Origin: Granulicella sp. 5B5 | Lineage (GTDB): Bacteria; Acidobacteriota; Terriglobia; Terriglobales; Acidobacteriaceae | Length of the DNA: 64,000 bases | Assembly (NCBI RefSeq): GCF_014083945.1 | Contig: NZ_CP046444.1 | Coordinates: 806,001 to 870,000, forward strand | Direction: 5' to 3' | Shown here: positions 8,054 through 18,169 of the stretch, in pieces | How positions within the stretch are numbered: the first letter of the stretch is position 1 | How the letters are laid out: each line of letters starts with the position of its first letter | The notes under the pieces: model-generated | What the model saw: the letters and a program-made list of their open reading frames with translations, nothing else | The model's database searches: none | What the model was told of the DNA's origin: nothing | Position numbers and translations under genes: made by a program

Positions 8054-10705
8054 ATGACAAGGCTCCCATCTTCCACATATCGTCTGCAGTTCCGCGCGTC
8101 GTTCTCATTTGACGACGCGGTCGGTGTACTTGAGTACCTCTCGTCTCTTGGGATCTCGCACGTCTACTCTTCGCCCTATCTCCAGGCGGCCCCCGGCAGC
8201 ACACACGGATATGATGTCGCCGACTTCGACAAAGTCAACCTTGAGCTAGGCGGTGCCGAAGGTCTCGAAAGGTTCGCAACACGGCTCAGTGAGTTGGAGC
8301 TGGGCCAGATCCTCGACATCGTGCCCAACCACATGGCACTGGCGCGCAACAATCCCTACTGGCACGACGTTCTCGAGAACGGACGCCGCAGCCGCTACGC
8401 CGACTACTTTGATATTGACTGGGAGTCTGGCGAACTGCGCATGCGCAACAAGGTTCTGCTGCCCATCCTCGGCGACCAATACGGCCTCGTGCTCAAATCC
8501 GGCCTCATTCAGTTGGCCTATCGCGCACCGCACTTTGAGGTCCTGTGCGGCGAAGAACATCTTCCCATCTCCGTCGGTTCGATCTCTACCATCCTCGTTC
8601 CAGCAGCAAAGATCGCACGCTCGGAAAAGCTCGGCTTCCTCGCGGATGCCTTTGATCGCCTCGCAGACCGCGAAGCGGACAACTACGAGGCCGTCCAGAA
8701 GCTCTATCGCGACCAGCGCGTCCTTTACTCCGACCTCGATCAATGCCTGCGCGAAGACCCTGCAGCGGCTGCCGCCATCCAAAGCAGCATCGCTGAAATC
8801 AATGCGAACATCGACACTCTCGACACACTCCTGCAAAAGCAGAACTACAGGCTTGCCCTCTGGCGCACCGCCGATCAGGACCTCAGCTACCGGCGCTTCT
8901 TCGACGTCAACTCGCTCATCGGCGTTCGCGTGGAAGATGGCCGCGTCTTCCTCTCCACACACGACCTCGTCCTGCGTTGGCTGCGCAGTGGTGCGCTCGA
9001 CGGTGTCCGTGTCGATCACTGCGATGGCCTCCAGAACCCGCAGCAGTACTTCGAACGCCTGCGTCAGGAGGCTCCCGAAGCATGGATCGTCGCGGAGAAA
9101 ATCCTTGCCCGCAACGAGACGCTCCCTGAAGAATGGCCCATCGCCGGCACCACGGGCTACGAGTTCGCCAACATGGTCAACGGCCTTCTCCTCTCCCCAC
9201 AGGGCCTCGCTAAACTCGACACTCTCTACAACGAAATCATCGGTCGCGCCACCAGCTACGCTGCGATGGTCCACGATAAAAAGATCAACGTCACGCAGGA
9301 ATCGCTTGGCAGCGATGTCAATCGTCTCACGGCCATCTTCCTCGAAATATGCGAATCCGACCGCGATCATCGCGACTACACGCGCTCTGAGATCCGCCAC
9401 GCGATCCAGGAGATATCCGCGGCACTTCCCGTCTATCGCACCTACGTCGTGCCGGACCACCCTGTCCGCACCTTCGATGCTGCCGTCATCGCCACCACCA
9501 TCAGCAGCGCAGTGCGTCAAAGGCCGGACCTCGACCGCCGCCTCTTCGATTTCATTGCAGACGTGCTGCTCCTGCGCCGCCAGGGCAGCCTCGAATCGAC
9601 CTTCCTGCTTCACTTCCAGCAGTTCACCAGCGCAGTCATGGCCAAGGGCTTTGAGGACACAGTCCTTTACTGCTACAACCGCCTCACCGGTTTGAATGAG
9701 GTCGGCAGCAACCCCGAAAAGCCCCTTTACACAGTCGACGAGTTTCACAAGCGCAACCTGCAATCGCAGCGCCGCCGTTACGGCACCATGGTCTCGCTCT
9801 CCACGCACGATACCAAGCGCAGCGAAGACGTTCGCGCACGCCTCGCCGTGCTCAGTGAACTCCCTGCCATCTTCCGCGAAACCGTCCTATCCTGGTTCTC
9901 GATGAACGAAGGCGCACACTCCGCCGGCATGCCCGACGCCAACACAGAGTATCTCTACTATCAGACACTCATCGGCGCGTGGCCCATCACCGCCGACCGC
10001 GCCAAGGCCTACATGCAGAAGGCCACCCGCGAGGCCAAGGAGCAGACCTCCTGGACTCAGCCCAACAAAGCCTTCGAGGACGCTCTCAATCGCTTTATCG
10101 ACAACACCTTCGACAGTCCACATTTTCTGCGCAGCCTGCGGTCTTTCGTCGATCGGCTACAACATGCCGGCCGCATCAACTCCCTCACGCAGACGCTGCT
10201 CAAGTACACCGTCCCCGGCGTCCCCGATCTCTATCAGGGTTCCGAGCTATGGGACCATCGTCTCGTCGATCCCGACAATCGGACACCTGTCGACTTCGCT
10301 CTGCGCAACAAACTGCTCAGCGAACTCGACTCCCTATCCCCTGCGCAGATCCTTAAACGCATGGAGGAGGGCCTGCCTAAACTCTGGACGATTCGCCAGG
10401 CCCTTCGCGTGCGCCGCGACTACCCTGCCTGCTTTGGTCCGCGCGGGCACTACAAGCGGCTCCTCGCCACCGGCACAAAGAGCGATCACATCATCGGATT
10501 CCTGCGCGGTTCAAAGGTGCTTTCCTGCGTACCGCGTCTCACCGACGGCATTCAGTCTCCTCAGGACTGGGAGACAACCACCATCGAGCTTCCCAAAGGC
10601 AAGTGGCGCAATGTGCTCTCCGCGCAGAGCTATCGCGGCGGCCCAGCGTCCGTGGCAGAGATCTTCTCAACCTTCCCGGTGGCCCTTCTCGTAAAGGAAA
10701 CCTAG
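8054..10705 (+). CDS. treY: Maltooligosyltrehalose synthase
   Basis: Cytosolic GH13 enzyme of 883 residues that rearranges the reducing-end alpha-1,4 link of maltodextrin to alpha,alpha-1,1, giving maltooligosyltrehalose. The start ATG at 8054 has AAGGA upstream. It opens with the family N-terminus STYRLQF. GH13 regions are clear: DIVPNHMA (I), GVRVDHCDG with nucleophile D321 (II), IVAEKIL with E348 (III) and STHDTKRSED with H585/D586 (IV). The C-terminal half contains VPGVPDLYQGSELWD, typical of TreY. treZ begins 4 nt after the stop, so the two form an operon. The debranching partner treX/glgX is not in the window. Family assignment is firm. Confidence 0.95.
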   Translation: MTRLPSSTYRLQFRASFSFDDAVGVLEYLSSLGISHVYSSPYLQAAPGSTHGYDVADFDKVNLELGGAEGLERFATRLSELELGQILDIVPNHMALARNNPYWHDVLENGRRSRYADYFDIDWESGELRMRNKVLLPILGDQYGLVLKSGLIQLAYRAPHFEVLCGEEHLPISVGSISTILVPAAKIARSEKLGFLADAFDRLADREADNYEAVQKLYRDQRVLYSDLDQCLREDPAAAAAIQSSIAEINANIDTLDTLLQKQNYRLALWRTADQDLSYRRFFDVNSLIGVRVEDGRVFLSTHDLVLRWLRSGALDGVRVDHCDGLQNPQQYFERLRQEAPEAWIVAEKILARNETLPEEWPIAGTTGYEFANMVNGLLLSPQGLAKLDTLYNEIIGRATSYAAMVHDKKINVTQESLGSDVNRLTAIFLEICESDRDHRDYTRSEIRHAIQEISAALPVYRTYVVPDHPVRTFDAAVIATTISSAVRQRPDLDRRLFDFIADVLLLRRQGSLESTFLLHFQQFTSAVMAKGFEDTVLYCYNRLTGLNEVGSNPEKPLYTVDEFHKRNLQSQRRRYGTMVSLSTHDTKRSEDVRARLAVLSELPAIFRETVLSWFSMNEGAHSAGMPDANTEYLYYQTLIGAWPITADRAKAYMQKATREAKEQTSWTQPNKAFEDALNRFIDNTFDSPHFLRSLRSFVDRLQHAGRINSLTQTLLKYTVPGVPDLYQGSELWDHRLVDPDNRTPVDFALRNKLLSELDSLSPAQILKRMEEGLPKLWTIRQALRVRRDYPACFGPRGHYKRLLATGTKSDHIIGFLRGSKVLSCVPRLTDGIQSPQDWETTTIELPKGKWRNVLSAQSYRGGPASVAEIFSTFPVALLVKET

Positions 10706-10709
10706 CAGC

Positions 10710-12446
10710 ATGCACACATTCGAAGTATGGGCGCCGCGCGCAAACTCCGTCGCAGTGCAACTCGGCCCGCGCATTCATCCAATGTCACCGCGCGACGATC
10801 GTGGTTGGTGGTCGGCCAGTATCGACGCAGCTCAACCTGGCGACGACTACGGCTTCCGCATCGACAAAGACCCTGCGCCATATCCTGACCCTCGCTCGCT
10901 CTGGCAGCCTCACGGAGTACATGGCCTCTCCCGCATCCTCGACCACAACGCGTACGCATGGTCTGACAAAAATTGGCAGCCGCCATCCTGGCCCACCGCC
11001 ATCATCTACGAGCTGCACATCGGCACCTTCACCGCCGAAGGCACATACAACGCTGCCATCGCACGTCTTCCCTATCTGCGTGAACTCGGCATCACGCACG
11101 TCGAGCTCATGCCGCTCAACGCCTTCTCTGGCCGCTGGGGATGGGGCTACGACGGTGTCGCACTCTTCGCTCCGCACGCGCCATACGGCACACCAGACGA
11201 CCTCAAGCACTTCGTCGACAGCTGTCACGCGGAAGGCCTCGCCGTCCTGCTCGACGTTGTCTACAATCACTTCGGTCCCGACGGCAACTACACCGGCCTC
11301 TTCGGCAACTACATCACGGACAGCCATCACACTCCCTGGGGTGGTGCCATCAACTTTGAGGGTGCAGGCAGCACCGAAGTCCGCCGCTTCTTCTGCGACA
11401 ACGCCCTCATGTGGCTGCGCGACTACCACTTCGACGGCCTCCGTCTCGACGCCGTGCACAGCTACGTCGACCGCTCCGCCACGCACTTTCTCGAACAACT
11501 CGCCGACGAAGTCGACGCCCTCGCCACTCAACAGCATCGCAGCTACACACTCATCGCAGAGAGCGACCTCAACGATCCGCGCATCGTCACACCGCGCTCG
11601 CAACACGGATACGGTATCGACGCGCAATGGAGCGACGACTTCCACCACGCGCTCTTCGCCCTGCTCACCGGCGAGCGCCAGTCCTACTACGCCGACTTCG
11701 GCTCACTCGCACAGGTCGCCAAATCCCTCACCTCGGCCTTCGTCTACGACGGCCAGTACTCGCATTTCCGTCAGCAAAATCACGGCCGCCCCGTCGGCGA
11801 CCTTGGCGGAGACCACTTTCTCGGCTACATCCAGAACCACGATCAAGTCGGCAACCGCGCCCATGGCGACCGCATCCATACCGTTGCTGGCGTGCAAAAA
11901 GCAAAGCTCGCCGCAGCGGCTGTTCTCACCTCGCCCTTCATCCCCATGCTCTTCCAGGGCGAAGAGTTCGCAGCCAGCTCCCCCTTTCTCTACTTCGCCG
12001 ACCACGAAGACCCACAGTTGCGTAAGGCTGTCACCGAAGGCCGCAAGCGCGAGCACGCCCACGACCGCGACTGGAGCACCGTTCCCGACCCTGAAGCCCC
12101 GGAGACGTATCAAAACTCCAAACTGAACTGGAGTGAGCTTCAGCAACCCGAGCACGCACAGATGCTCCATTGGTACAGGCAGCTGATTCAAGTCCGCCAA
12201 ACCCAGCCATCACTCCAAAGCGGCAGCCTGGCAGCCGTGCACACTCGTTACGACGAACATGCAAAGTGGCTCATCATCGATCGCGAAGAAATCCAGATGC
12301 TCTTCAACTTCAGCGACTCCCCTGTCACTCTCGACATCACCGCAGTAAAGCCCTTGCTGCTCTCAGACCCAAAGGTCGATATCACCGATGGAGCAATCAC
12401 GCTTCCGCCACAATCGTTCGCAGCATTGCAGCAGCGCTATGCCTGA
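10710..12446 (+). CDS. treZ: Maltooligosyltrehalose trehalohydrolase
   Basis: GH13 hydrolase of 578 residues that releases trehalose from the maltooligosyltrehalose made by TreY. An N-terminal CBM48/E-set-like region (FEVWAPRANSVAVQL) precedes the barrel. Catalytic signatures are DVVYNHFGPDGN, GLRLDAVHSY with nucleophile D247, TLIAESDLNDPR with acid/base E284 and YIQNHDQVGNR with D378. The TreZ-type motif LFQGEEFAASSPFLYFADHE follows. Together with treY it completes the TreYZ route, used in related bacteria for osmotic and desiccation protection and for glycogen turnover. An MFS gene follows after a 37-nt gap. No internal promoter or terminator was seen. Confidence 0.95.
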   Translation: MHTFEVWAPRANSVAVQLGPRIHPMSPRDDRGWWSASIDAAQPGDDYGFRIDKDPAPYPDPRSLWQPHGVHGLSRILDHNAYAWSDKNWQPPSWPTAIIYELHIGTFTAEGTYNAAIARLPYLRELGITHVELMPLNAFSGRWGWGYDGVALFAPHAPYGTPDDLKHFVDSCHAEGLAVLLDVVYNHFGPDGNYTGLFGNYITDSHHTPWGGAINFEGAGSTEVRRFFCDNALMWLRDYHFDGLRLDAVHSYVDRSATHFLEQLADEVDALATQQHRSYTLIAESDLNDPRIVTPRSQHGYGIDAQWSDDFHHALFALLTGERQSYYADFGSLAQVAKSLTSAFVYDGQYSHFRQQNHGRPVGDLGGDHFLGYIQNHDQVGNRAHGDRIHTVAGVQKAKLAAAAVLTSPFIPMLFQGEEFAASSPFLYFADHEDPQLRKAVTEGRKREHAHDRDWSTVPDPEAPETYQNSKLNWSELQQPEHAQMLHWYRQLIQVRQTQPSLQSGSLAAVHTRYDEHAKWLIIDREEIQMLFNFSDSPVTLDITAVKPLLLSDPKVDITDGAITLPPQSFAALQQRYA

Positions 12447-12483
12447 TCATCGGGCATCATAGAAATTGGAGCCAAGCAGCCTG

Positions 12484-13941
12484 ATGCCCCCCACTACCGC
12501 CAACACCATCACCGAGCACCCCGCCTCCGACAGCAGCAAGGCGTTGCTCCCCTGGCTGGTCGCCGTCGCCTTCTTCATGGAGTCGCTCGACACCACCATC
12601 CTCAACACCGCCGTCCCCTCCATCTCCGCGGCCCTGCACGTCGGCGCTCTCAGCATGAAGTCCGTGCTCGCCAGCTACACGCTCGCGCTCGCCGTCTTCA
12701 TCCCCATCAGCGGCTGGATGGCCGACCACTTCGGCACCCGCAAAGTCTTCACCTCGGCCATCGGCCTTTTCACACTCGGTTCCCTGCTCTGCGGCCTCTC
12801 GCCCAACATCCATCTGCTCGTCGCCTGCCGTCTTCTACAAGGCTGCGGTGGCGCCATGATGGTCCCCGTCGGACGCCTCACCCTGGTCCGCACCTTCGCC
12901 AAATCCGAGCTCCTCCGCGCCATGAGCTTCGTCTCCATCCCCGCTCTCGTCGCGCCCATGCTCGGCCCCGTCGCCGGCGGCCTCATCGTCGCCTACTTCC
13001 ACTGGCGCGTCATCTTCTTCCTCAACATCCCCATCGGCCTGCTCGGTCTCCTGATGGTCCACCTCCATCTGCCCGACTACCGCGAAGAGCACACCGATCC
13101 GCTCGACATCATCGGCCTTATCCTCTTCGGCTCCGGCATAGCCTTGCTCTCCTACGTCCTTGAGATCTTCGGCGAACACGCCCTCGGCACAACTGAAATC
13201 ACGCTGCTCCTCATCCTCTCGCTCACCCTGCTCGCCGGCTACTGGCTGCACGCGCGCCGCGAGCTCCATCCACTCCTCCAGCTCACGCTCCTGCGCATCC
13301 GCACCTTCCGCGCCGCCGTCAGCGGAGGCTTCTTCACCCGTCTCGGCATCGGCGGCGTGCCCTTCCTTCTGCCGCTGCTCTATCAGCTCGGCCTCGGCTA
13401 CACCCCCGTGCAATCCGGCCTGCTCATCATGCCGCAGGCCCTCGGTGCGATGGCCATCAAGCCCGCACTCACCACAATCCTCGGCCGCCTCGGCTACCGC
13501 GCCGTACTCATCTCAAACACCTTGGTCATCGGTGTTTTGCTCATCCTCTTCGCAACCATCGGCACCCACACGCCGCTCTGGGCTATCCTCGCGCTGGCCT
13601 TCGTCTACGGTGCCTTCACCTCGCTGCAATACACCAGCATGAACACGCTCGTCTACGCCGACACCACCGAAGCGCAGGCCAGCTCTGCCAGCTCCATCGC
13701 CAGCACCATGCAGCAGATGTCCATCTCCTTCGGCGTCGCCGCCGCCGGTCTCACCACGGCGTTCTTCCTGCCGCAGGGCAACGCCGCCGGAGCCGCTGTC
13801 GTCCACGGTATCCACAAAGCGTTCCTCGCATTGGGCGCGCTCACCGTCTTGTCCACAATCGTCTTCAGCGGGCTCAAATCCACCGACGGCGCCGACGTCA
13901 GCCAGCGCAAAGACCCCCACGTCCTCCCCCACGGCGCCTAG
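12484..13941 (+). CDS. MFS multidrug transporter, DHA2 (14-TM) type
   Basis: Inner-membrane drug:H+ antiporter of 485 residues. The ATG at 12484 is preferred; an in-frame TTG at 12466 lies directly on a GGAG. The N-terminal signature FFMESLDTTILNTAVPSIS is typical of EmrB/QacA-like DHA2 members. It is followed by the loop motif ADHFGTRKVF and the antiporter motif C-like stretch APMLGPVAGGLI. Hydrophobic segments are spread over the whole length, consistent with 14 helices. The C-terminal tail is short and polar. It follows treZ by 37 nt but has no obvious functional link to trehalose synthesis. The substrate cannot be predicted from sequence. Confidence 0.9.
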   Translation: MPPTTANTITEHPASDSSKALLPWLVAVAFFMESLDTTILNTAVPSISAALHVGALSMKSVLASYTLALAVFIPISGWMADHFGTRKVFTSAIGLFTLGSLLCGLSPNIHLLVACRLLQGCGGAMMVPVGRLTLVRTFAKSELLRAMSFVSIPALVAPMLGPVAGGLIVAYFHWRVIFFLNIPIGLLGLLMVHLHLPDYREEHTDPLDIIGLILFGSGIALLSYVLEIFGEHALGTTEITLLLILSLTLLAGYWLHARRELHPLLQLTLLRIRTFRAAVSGGFFTRLGIGGVPFLLPLLYQLGLGYTPVQSGLLIMPQALGAMAIKPALTTILGRLGYRAVLISNTLVIGVLLILFATIGTHTPLWAILALAFVYGAFTSLQYTSMNTLVYADTTEAQASSASSIASTMQQMSISFGVAAAGLTTAFFLPQGNAAGAAVVHGIHKAFLALGALTVLSTIVFSGLKSTDGADVSQRKDPHVLPHGA

Positions 13942-14272
13942 CCCAGGGCTCTCCAAATCGCCTGAATCCCACCCTCTATCCTTTGTCGTTGCCTGTTTTA
14001 CTCTGCGTCCTCTGCGCGCTTCTACACTGCGCCCTCTGCGTGAACGCTTTTGCCGCAGCAAGCGCCGAAGGCGCGAGCGTACCCATTGACACGCCTACTA
14101 CAATAGAGAGCAGAAGAAGTAGCGCGGACTTTCGCCCTGGCTCTCCGTTTGCTCCTCTATCCCCAGCTCTTTGACATCCGTCCGGCCTAAGTAACCAAAC
14201 TTTCGTCTATACAGCGCTAAGTCCAAATTCAAGCGGATCTTAGCCCCATTTAGGGGGAGGGGAGGCAGCCAT
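13942..14272. other. Intergenic region holding dispersed-repeat copy 1
   Basis: About 330 nt between two convergent genes. The first third is a repeat copy (listed separately). The rest holds no recognisable gene, and an efficient terminator hairpin is not obvious. Confidence 0.4.
13981..14081 (+). repeat. Dispersed intergenic repeat, copy 1
   Basis: Contains CTCTGCGTCCTCTGCG followed by TTTTGCCGCAGCAAG and the small hairpin GCGCCGAAGGCGC. Nearly the same block occurs at 48808-48941 and 59421-59580. All three copies are intergenic, in the same orientation, and end at the same GCGCGAGC border. Confidence 0.8.
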
Positions 14273-16951
14273 CTACTGCGGCGCCGGCCCTCGCACCACC
14301 TGCACCAGGTTCTCCGTGCTGATCTGCCGGGCGAAAGCCGCCTTCACCTCGTCCGCCGTCAGCCCAACGTATTTTTTAGCAGCCCGCAGCGGTTCATCGA
14401 GCGGCAACCCAATCTCCGCCCGCGCCAGCATTCCGCCCGCAACGGCCTCCTCGCTCGACTCGCTCAGCGGAATCTGCCGCAGCAACAGCGCCTTCGCCTG
14501 GTGCAGCTCAGCCTCGGAGACATCCTCCGTCCGCATCTGGTTCAGATCGCGCTCCACCAGCGCCCGCGCCTTCGACACCTTGTCCGGATCGCACCCATAG
14601 TCCACCGAGTACGTCGCCCGCGTCTTCGAAGCCGACAACCCGACATCGACCGTATACACATACCCCGCAACCTGCCGCAGATCGTGATACAGCCGCGTCG
14701 CATAGAACCCGCCACCCAGCACATGCGTACCCAGCTGCAGCGGATAGTAGTCCGGATCGAACCGGTTGATCTTCAACTGTTCAGCCAGCACCACAGAATC
14801 CTGCACCTGCTCTGCATCGGCAACGTTCGCGGCTGAAGCCTTGTTCAACGGCACCGCCGGCAGCGTAGTATTCGGCTTCGGCCCCTCGGCCTTCCAGTCT
14901 CCGAACCACTTCTCGACGACACTCTTCGCCTCCTCGGGCGTCACATCGCCGATCACCACAATTGTCGTCAGGTCCGGCCGCATGGTCGCCGCGTAATACT
15001 GCTTCACGTCATCGAGCGTTACCTTGCTCAACGTCTCCGGTGTCGCCTCGCGCAGCGAAGGATCGCCCGTCGGCAGCAGCCCCAGTTCCAGCGCCCTCGA
15101 CGTCCGATACCCTGGGCTCTTCATATTGCCAGCGGTAAATTGCACGGTCTGCGCCTTCGTAATCTCAAACGCCTTCTCCGGCAGCGCAGGATGCAGCTCA
15201 TTGTCCGCCAGCAACTGCACACCGCGTGAGAAGTTCTCCTTCAACACACTCACCGAGAACCGGTATCCCGCACTCTCGCTCGCAGCAATATCATCCAGCG
15301 CCTTCTGAAACGCCAACCGGTCCAGGCTCGTCGTGCCATAGGAGTACAGCCCATCCAGCAGCTCTCCCACACCCTCTCGTCCCGCCGGAGTCTGCAGATC
15401 GCCCTCATGCTTCACCGCGCCCATCAACGTGATCGTCGGGCTGGTCTTGTCCGTGCGCACAATCAGCCGGATACCATTCGCGAGCGTGGTGTCCGTCGCC
15501 GCGGGCACACTCGACGGCACCTTCAACTCATCCAGCTTCGCCTTGGCCCACACCGGCAACTCAACTGGCTTAGTCGGCGCCGCAGTCACCTGCTCCGCAC
15601 CACCAAAGCCCTTCGCAGCCACCGGCTGCCCGGTCGGCACCGGCTTCAGCGTCGCCGTAATCGTACCGGCGTTCAGCAGATACGCCTTTGCCACGCGGTT
15701 CACATCGGTAACAGTCACCTTCCGGATCGCATCAATATCCTGCTCCGGCGAAGTCCGTCCCTCAGCAGCCAACGCCGTCGACCACGCGCTCGCCAGCCCC
15801 GGAATCGAGTTCCGCTCAAACTCGGCCTGCGCCAGTTCACTGCGCTTCGCAGCCTCAATCAACTCCGGCGGCAACCCATCCTGTGCATACTTCGTCAGGA
15901 TGCCCCGCATCTCCTCAATCGCACCGTCCGCAGGCGCGCCCGCTGGTAGCGCCACCAGCCCAAAGCCCACACTTGCCTTCGGATAGCTCTCTGCCATTCC
16001 AAACTCTGCTGCAAGCGCCTTGCCTGCCGGCACCATTGCATACAGATCACCACGCTGACTGCTCAACACATCCGCCAGAATCTGGCTGGCCGCATAATCC
16101 GGCGAGTCTGTCCCTGGCAGCCGATACGCGACAAACCCAAGCACATACGGCAGATTGCTATCGAGCGTAAACGTGTCCGGCTTCACAGGCCGCAGCTCAA
16201 TCTTCTCGCGTGCAGGCAACGGACGGCTCGGGATATCTCCATACAATCTCTTAATCGTCGCCAGCGTAGCCTCTGGCTCCACATCGCCCACCACCACAAG
16301 GATCGTGTTCGCCGGCGTATACCACTTGTCGTAAAACTCCTTCAGCATCGCACCCGTCGTCGCCTCGAACGAGGCACGCGTCCCCAGCGGATCATGCGCA
16401 TACGGTGTGCCCGCGAACATCGCCTCATTCAGACGGTTGATGAACTTATACGTCGGGTTCGAAAGGTCGCGCTGCACCTCCTGCTCAATCGCCCCGCGCT
16501 CCTTCTCCCACTCCGCCTGCGAGTTGTCCACACCATGCAGACAAGTCGCCTCCGCCTCCAGTGCCACATCCACATCGGCCGCCGGCACCGTCGCATAGTA
16601 CTGCGTAATGTTCTGCTGCGTATCCGCGTTGTTCTGGCCACCCAGTTGCGCGTAGATCGCCGCTGTCTGGTCAGCGGTCATCCCCTGGCAGCCGCGAAAC
16701 GCCATGTGTTCCTGCGCATGCGCCATGCCTGGAAACCCTGCGGGTGTCTCATCGCCGCCAACGATCAGGTTCGCCTCAACAGTCACCACCGGCGCCAGCG
16801 CATTGTGAATGATCACCACACGCAACCCGTTCGATAGCGTAGCCCGCGTCACGCCTTCTTCTTGCGGCGCAGAAGCCCTCGCCACCAATGCCGTCGTACT
16901 TACCAGCAACAACCCGCAGACTCCCGCTACTGACAACAGACGCTTGCTCAT
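14273..16951 (-). CDS. M16 family zinc peptidase, exported, two-repeat form
   Basis: Secreted metallopeptidase of 892 residues with a signal peptide (about 1-28). The first M16 domain carries the inverted zinc motif HAQEH at 78-82 (ligands H78 and H82, catalytic E81) within GMAHAQEHMAFRG. A downstream glutamate near E158 (ERGAIEQEVQ) fits the third ligand. A second, catalytically silent M16 repeat occupies about 480-890 (DTTLANGIRLIVRT, LGGGFYATRLYHDLRQVAGY). This two-repeat arrangement matches the PqqL/pitrilysin-like group acting on short peptides in the periplasm. The ATG has AGGAG 8 nt upstream. It stands alone, followed on the same strand by nothing and preceded by the transsulfuration pair. 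Confidence 0.92.
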   Translation of the reverse strand: MSKRLLSVAGVCGLLLVSTTALVARASAPQEEGVTRATLSNGLRVVIIHNALAPVVTVEANLIVGGDETPAGFPGMAHAQEHMAFRGCQGMTADQTAAIYAQLGGQNNADTQQNITQYYATVPAADVDVALEAEATCLHGVDNSQAEWEKERGAIEQEVQRDLSNPTYKFINRLNEAMFAGTPYAHDPLGTRASFEATTGAMLKEFYDKWYTPANTILVVVGDVEPEATLATIKRLYGDIPSRPLPAREKIELRPVKPDTFTLDSNLPYVLGFVAYRLPGTDSPDYAASQILADVLSSQRGDLYAMVPAGKALAAEFGMAESYPKASVGFGLVALPAGAPADGAIEEMRGILTKYAQDGLPPELIEAAKRSELAQAEFERNSIPGLASAWSTALAAEGRTSPEQDIDAIRKVTVTDVNRVAKAYLLNAGTITATLKPVPTGQPVAAKGFGGAEQVTAAPTKPVELPVWAKAKLDELKVPSSVPAATDTTLANGIRLIVRTDKTSPTITLMGAVKHEGDLQTPAGREGVGELLDGLYSYGTTSLDRLAFQKALDDIAASESAGYRFSVSVLKENFSRGVQLLADNELHPALPEKAFEITKAQTVQFTAGNMKSPGYRTSRALELGLLPTGDPSLREATPETLSKVTLDDVKQYYAATMRPDLTTIVVIGDVTPEEAKSVVEKWFGDWKAEGPKPNTTLPAVPLNKASAANVADAEQVQDSVVLAEQLKINRFDPDYYPLQLGTHVLGGGFYATRLYHDLRQVAGYVYTVDVGLSASKTRATYSVDYGCDPDKVSKARALVERDLNQMRTEDVSEAELHQAKALLLRQIPLSESSEEAVAGGMLARAEIGLPLDEPLRAAKKYVGLTADEVKAAFARQISTENLVQVVRGPAPQ

Positions 16952-17029
16952 TCGGCAACTCTCCTCAACCTTGTTTTCTCTTGGTTAGACGCACCATCCG
17001 CCAATCAATCGGCGCATTCGGACACTCAC

Positions 17030-18169
17030 CTACACCGAATCGAGACACGCTCTCAAATCCGCAATCAGATCATCCACATCCTCAATCCCGATCGAGAGGC
17101 GCAGCATGTCCGCAGGCGGCTTCCTCACGCTCGTCATCTCCTCCGTCACACTCGCATGCGACATCTTCACCGGAACGCTGATCGACGACTGCACACTGCC
17201 AAAGCTCAGCGAAATGCTGAACAACTCTAAACGTTCCGCAATCGCCTTCGCGACCTCCGCAGAGCCAGCCGTAAAGCTCAACACTGAGCCCCCGCCACGC
17301 GCCTGCCGCATATGCACCGCGTGGTCCCTGTGCGAAGCCAAACCCGGGTAGTAGACCTCACGCACCCTGGCATGGCTCGCAAGAAACTCGGCAATCGTCT
17401 GCGCACTGCGTTGCTGCGCGTCCATCCTCAGCTTCAGCGTCTTCAGCCCACGCAACAGGAGATAGCTATCGAACGGCGCCAGCGCCGTTCCTTCCGCGTT
17501 CTGCAGAAAGTGCACCCGTTGTGCCAGCGCATCATCCTTCAAAACCACAACGCCACCCGTCACATCACTATGCCCACACAAAAACTTTGTCGCCGAGTGG
17601 ATCACCATATTCGCACCCAGTTCCAGCGGATTCTGCAGGTAGGGCGACATCACGCTGTTGTCAATCGCAAACAACACGCCACACTGCTTCGCAACAGCCC
17701 CAATCGCGGCAATATCCACCACTCGCAAAAACGGATTCGTTGGTGACTCGATATAGATCATCTTCGTCTTCGCCGTAATCGCCCCCGCAACCGCGCTCAC
17801 ATCCGAAGCATCGACATACCGTATCGTCACCCCCGCACGCGGCAACACCTTCGCGAACAGCCGTGCCGTACCACCATACAGGTCATAGTCGGAGACAATC
17901 TCATCTCCTGTACTCAGCAGCCGCGTCACGCACGTGATCGCCGCCATGCCACTCGCGAAGCAGAACCCATGCGCGCCGCCCTCCAAAGCCGCCATCTGCT
18001 CTTCCAGCACCGTCCGCGTCGGGTTCCCGCTGCGCGAGTAGTCGTATTCACCCAGGCTATCTGCGCTCTCCTGCTCAAACGTCGCCGTCTGATAGATCGG
18101 CGTCACCTTCGGATGGTAGGGGTCCTTGGGCGCCGCATCGAAATGAACCAGCTTCGTCGCAAACTTCAA
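17030..18169 (-). CDS. Cystathionine gamma-synthase/beta-lyase family PLP enzyme (second of pair)
   Basis: Cys/Met-metabolism PLP enzyme of 379 residues. It has YDYSRSGNPT near 43-51, the substrate-binding YGG at 98-100, SPTNPFLRVVDI, and K195 in HSATKFLCGHSD as the PLP Schiff-base lysine. It starts with TTG at 18169, overlapping the upstream stop (TTGA), with a strong GGAGGGG Shine-Dalgarno 5 nt before it. The tight overlap with a paralogue suggests one makes cystathionine and the other cleaves it, as in metB-metC or reverse transsulfuration pairs. Which reaction belongs to which protein cannot be decided by eye; cystathionine gamma-lyase or O-acetylhomoserine sulfhydrylase are alternatives. 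Confidence 0.85.
   Translation of the reverse strand: MKFATKLVHFDAAPKDPYHPKVTPIYQTATFEQESADSLGEYDYSRSGNPTRTVLEEQMAALEGGAHGFCFASGMAAITCVTRLLSTGDEIVSDYDLYGGTARLFAKVLPRAGVTIRYVDASDVSAVAGAITAKTKMIYIESPTNPFLRVVDIAAIGAVAKQCGVLFAIDNSVMSPYLQNPLELGANMVIHSATKFLCGHSDVTGGVVVLKDDALAQRVHFLQNAEGTALAPFDSYLLLRGLKTLKLRMDAQQRSAQTIAEFLASHARVREVYYPGLASHRDHAVHMRQARGGGSVLSFTAGSAEVAKAIAERLELFSISLSFGSVQSSISVPVKMSHASVTEEMTSVRKPPADMLRLSIGIEDVDDLIADLRACLDSV

Noticed and set aside
8246-9808. 520-codon minus-strand frame opposite treY
   Set aside because: Antisense shadow; treY carries all catalytic motifs on the plus strand.
13981-14081. Insertion-sequence end
   Set aside because: No transposase, no terminal inverted repeats and no target duplication seen around any copy of the repeat.
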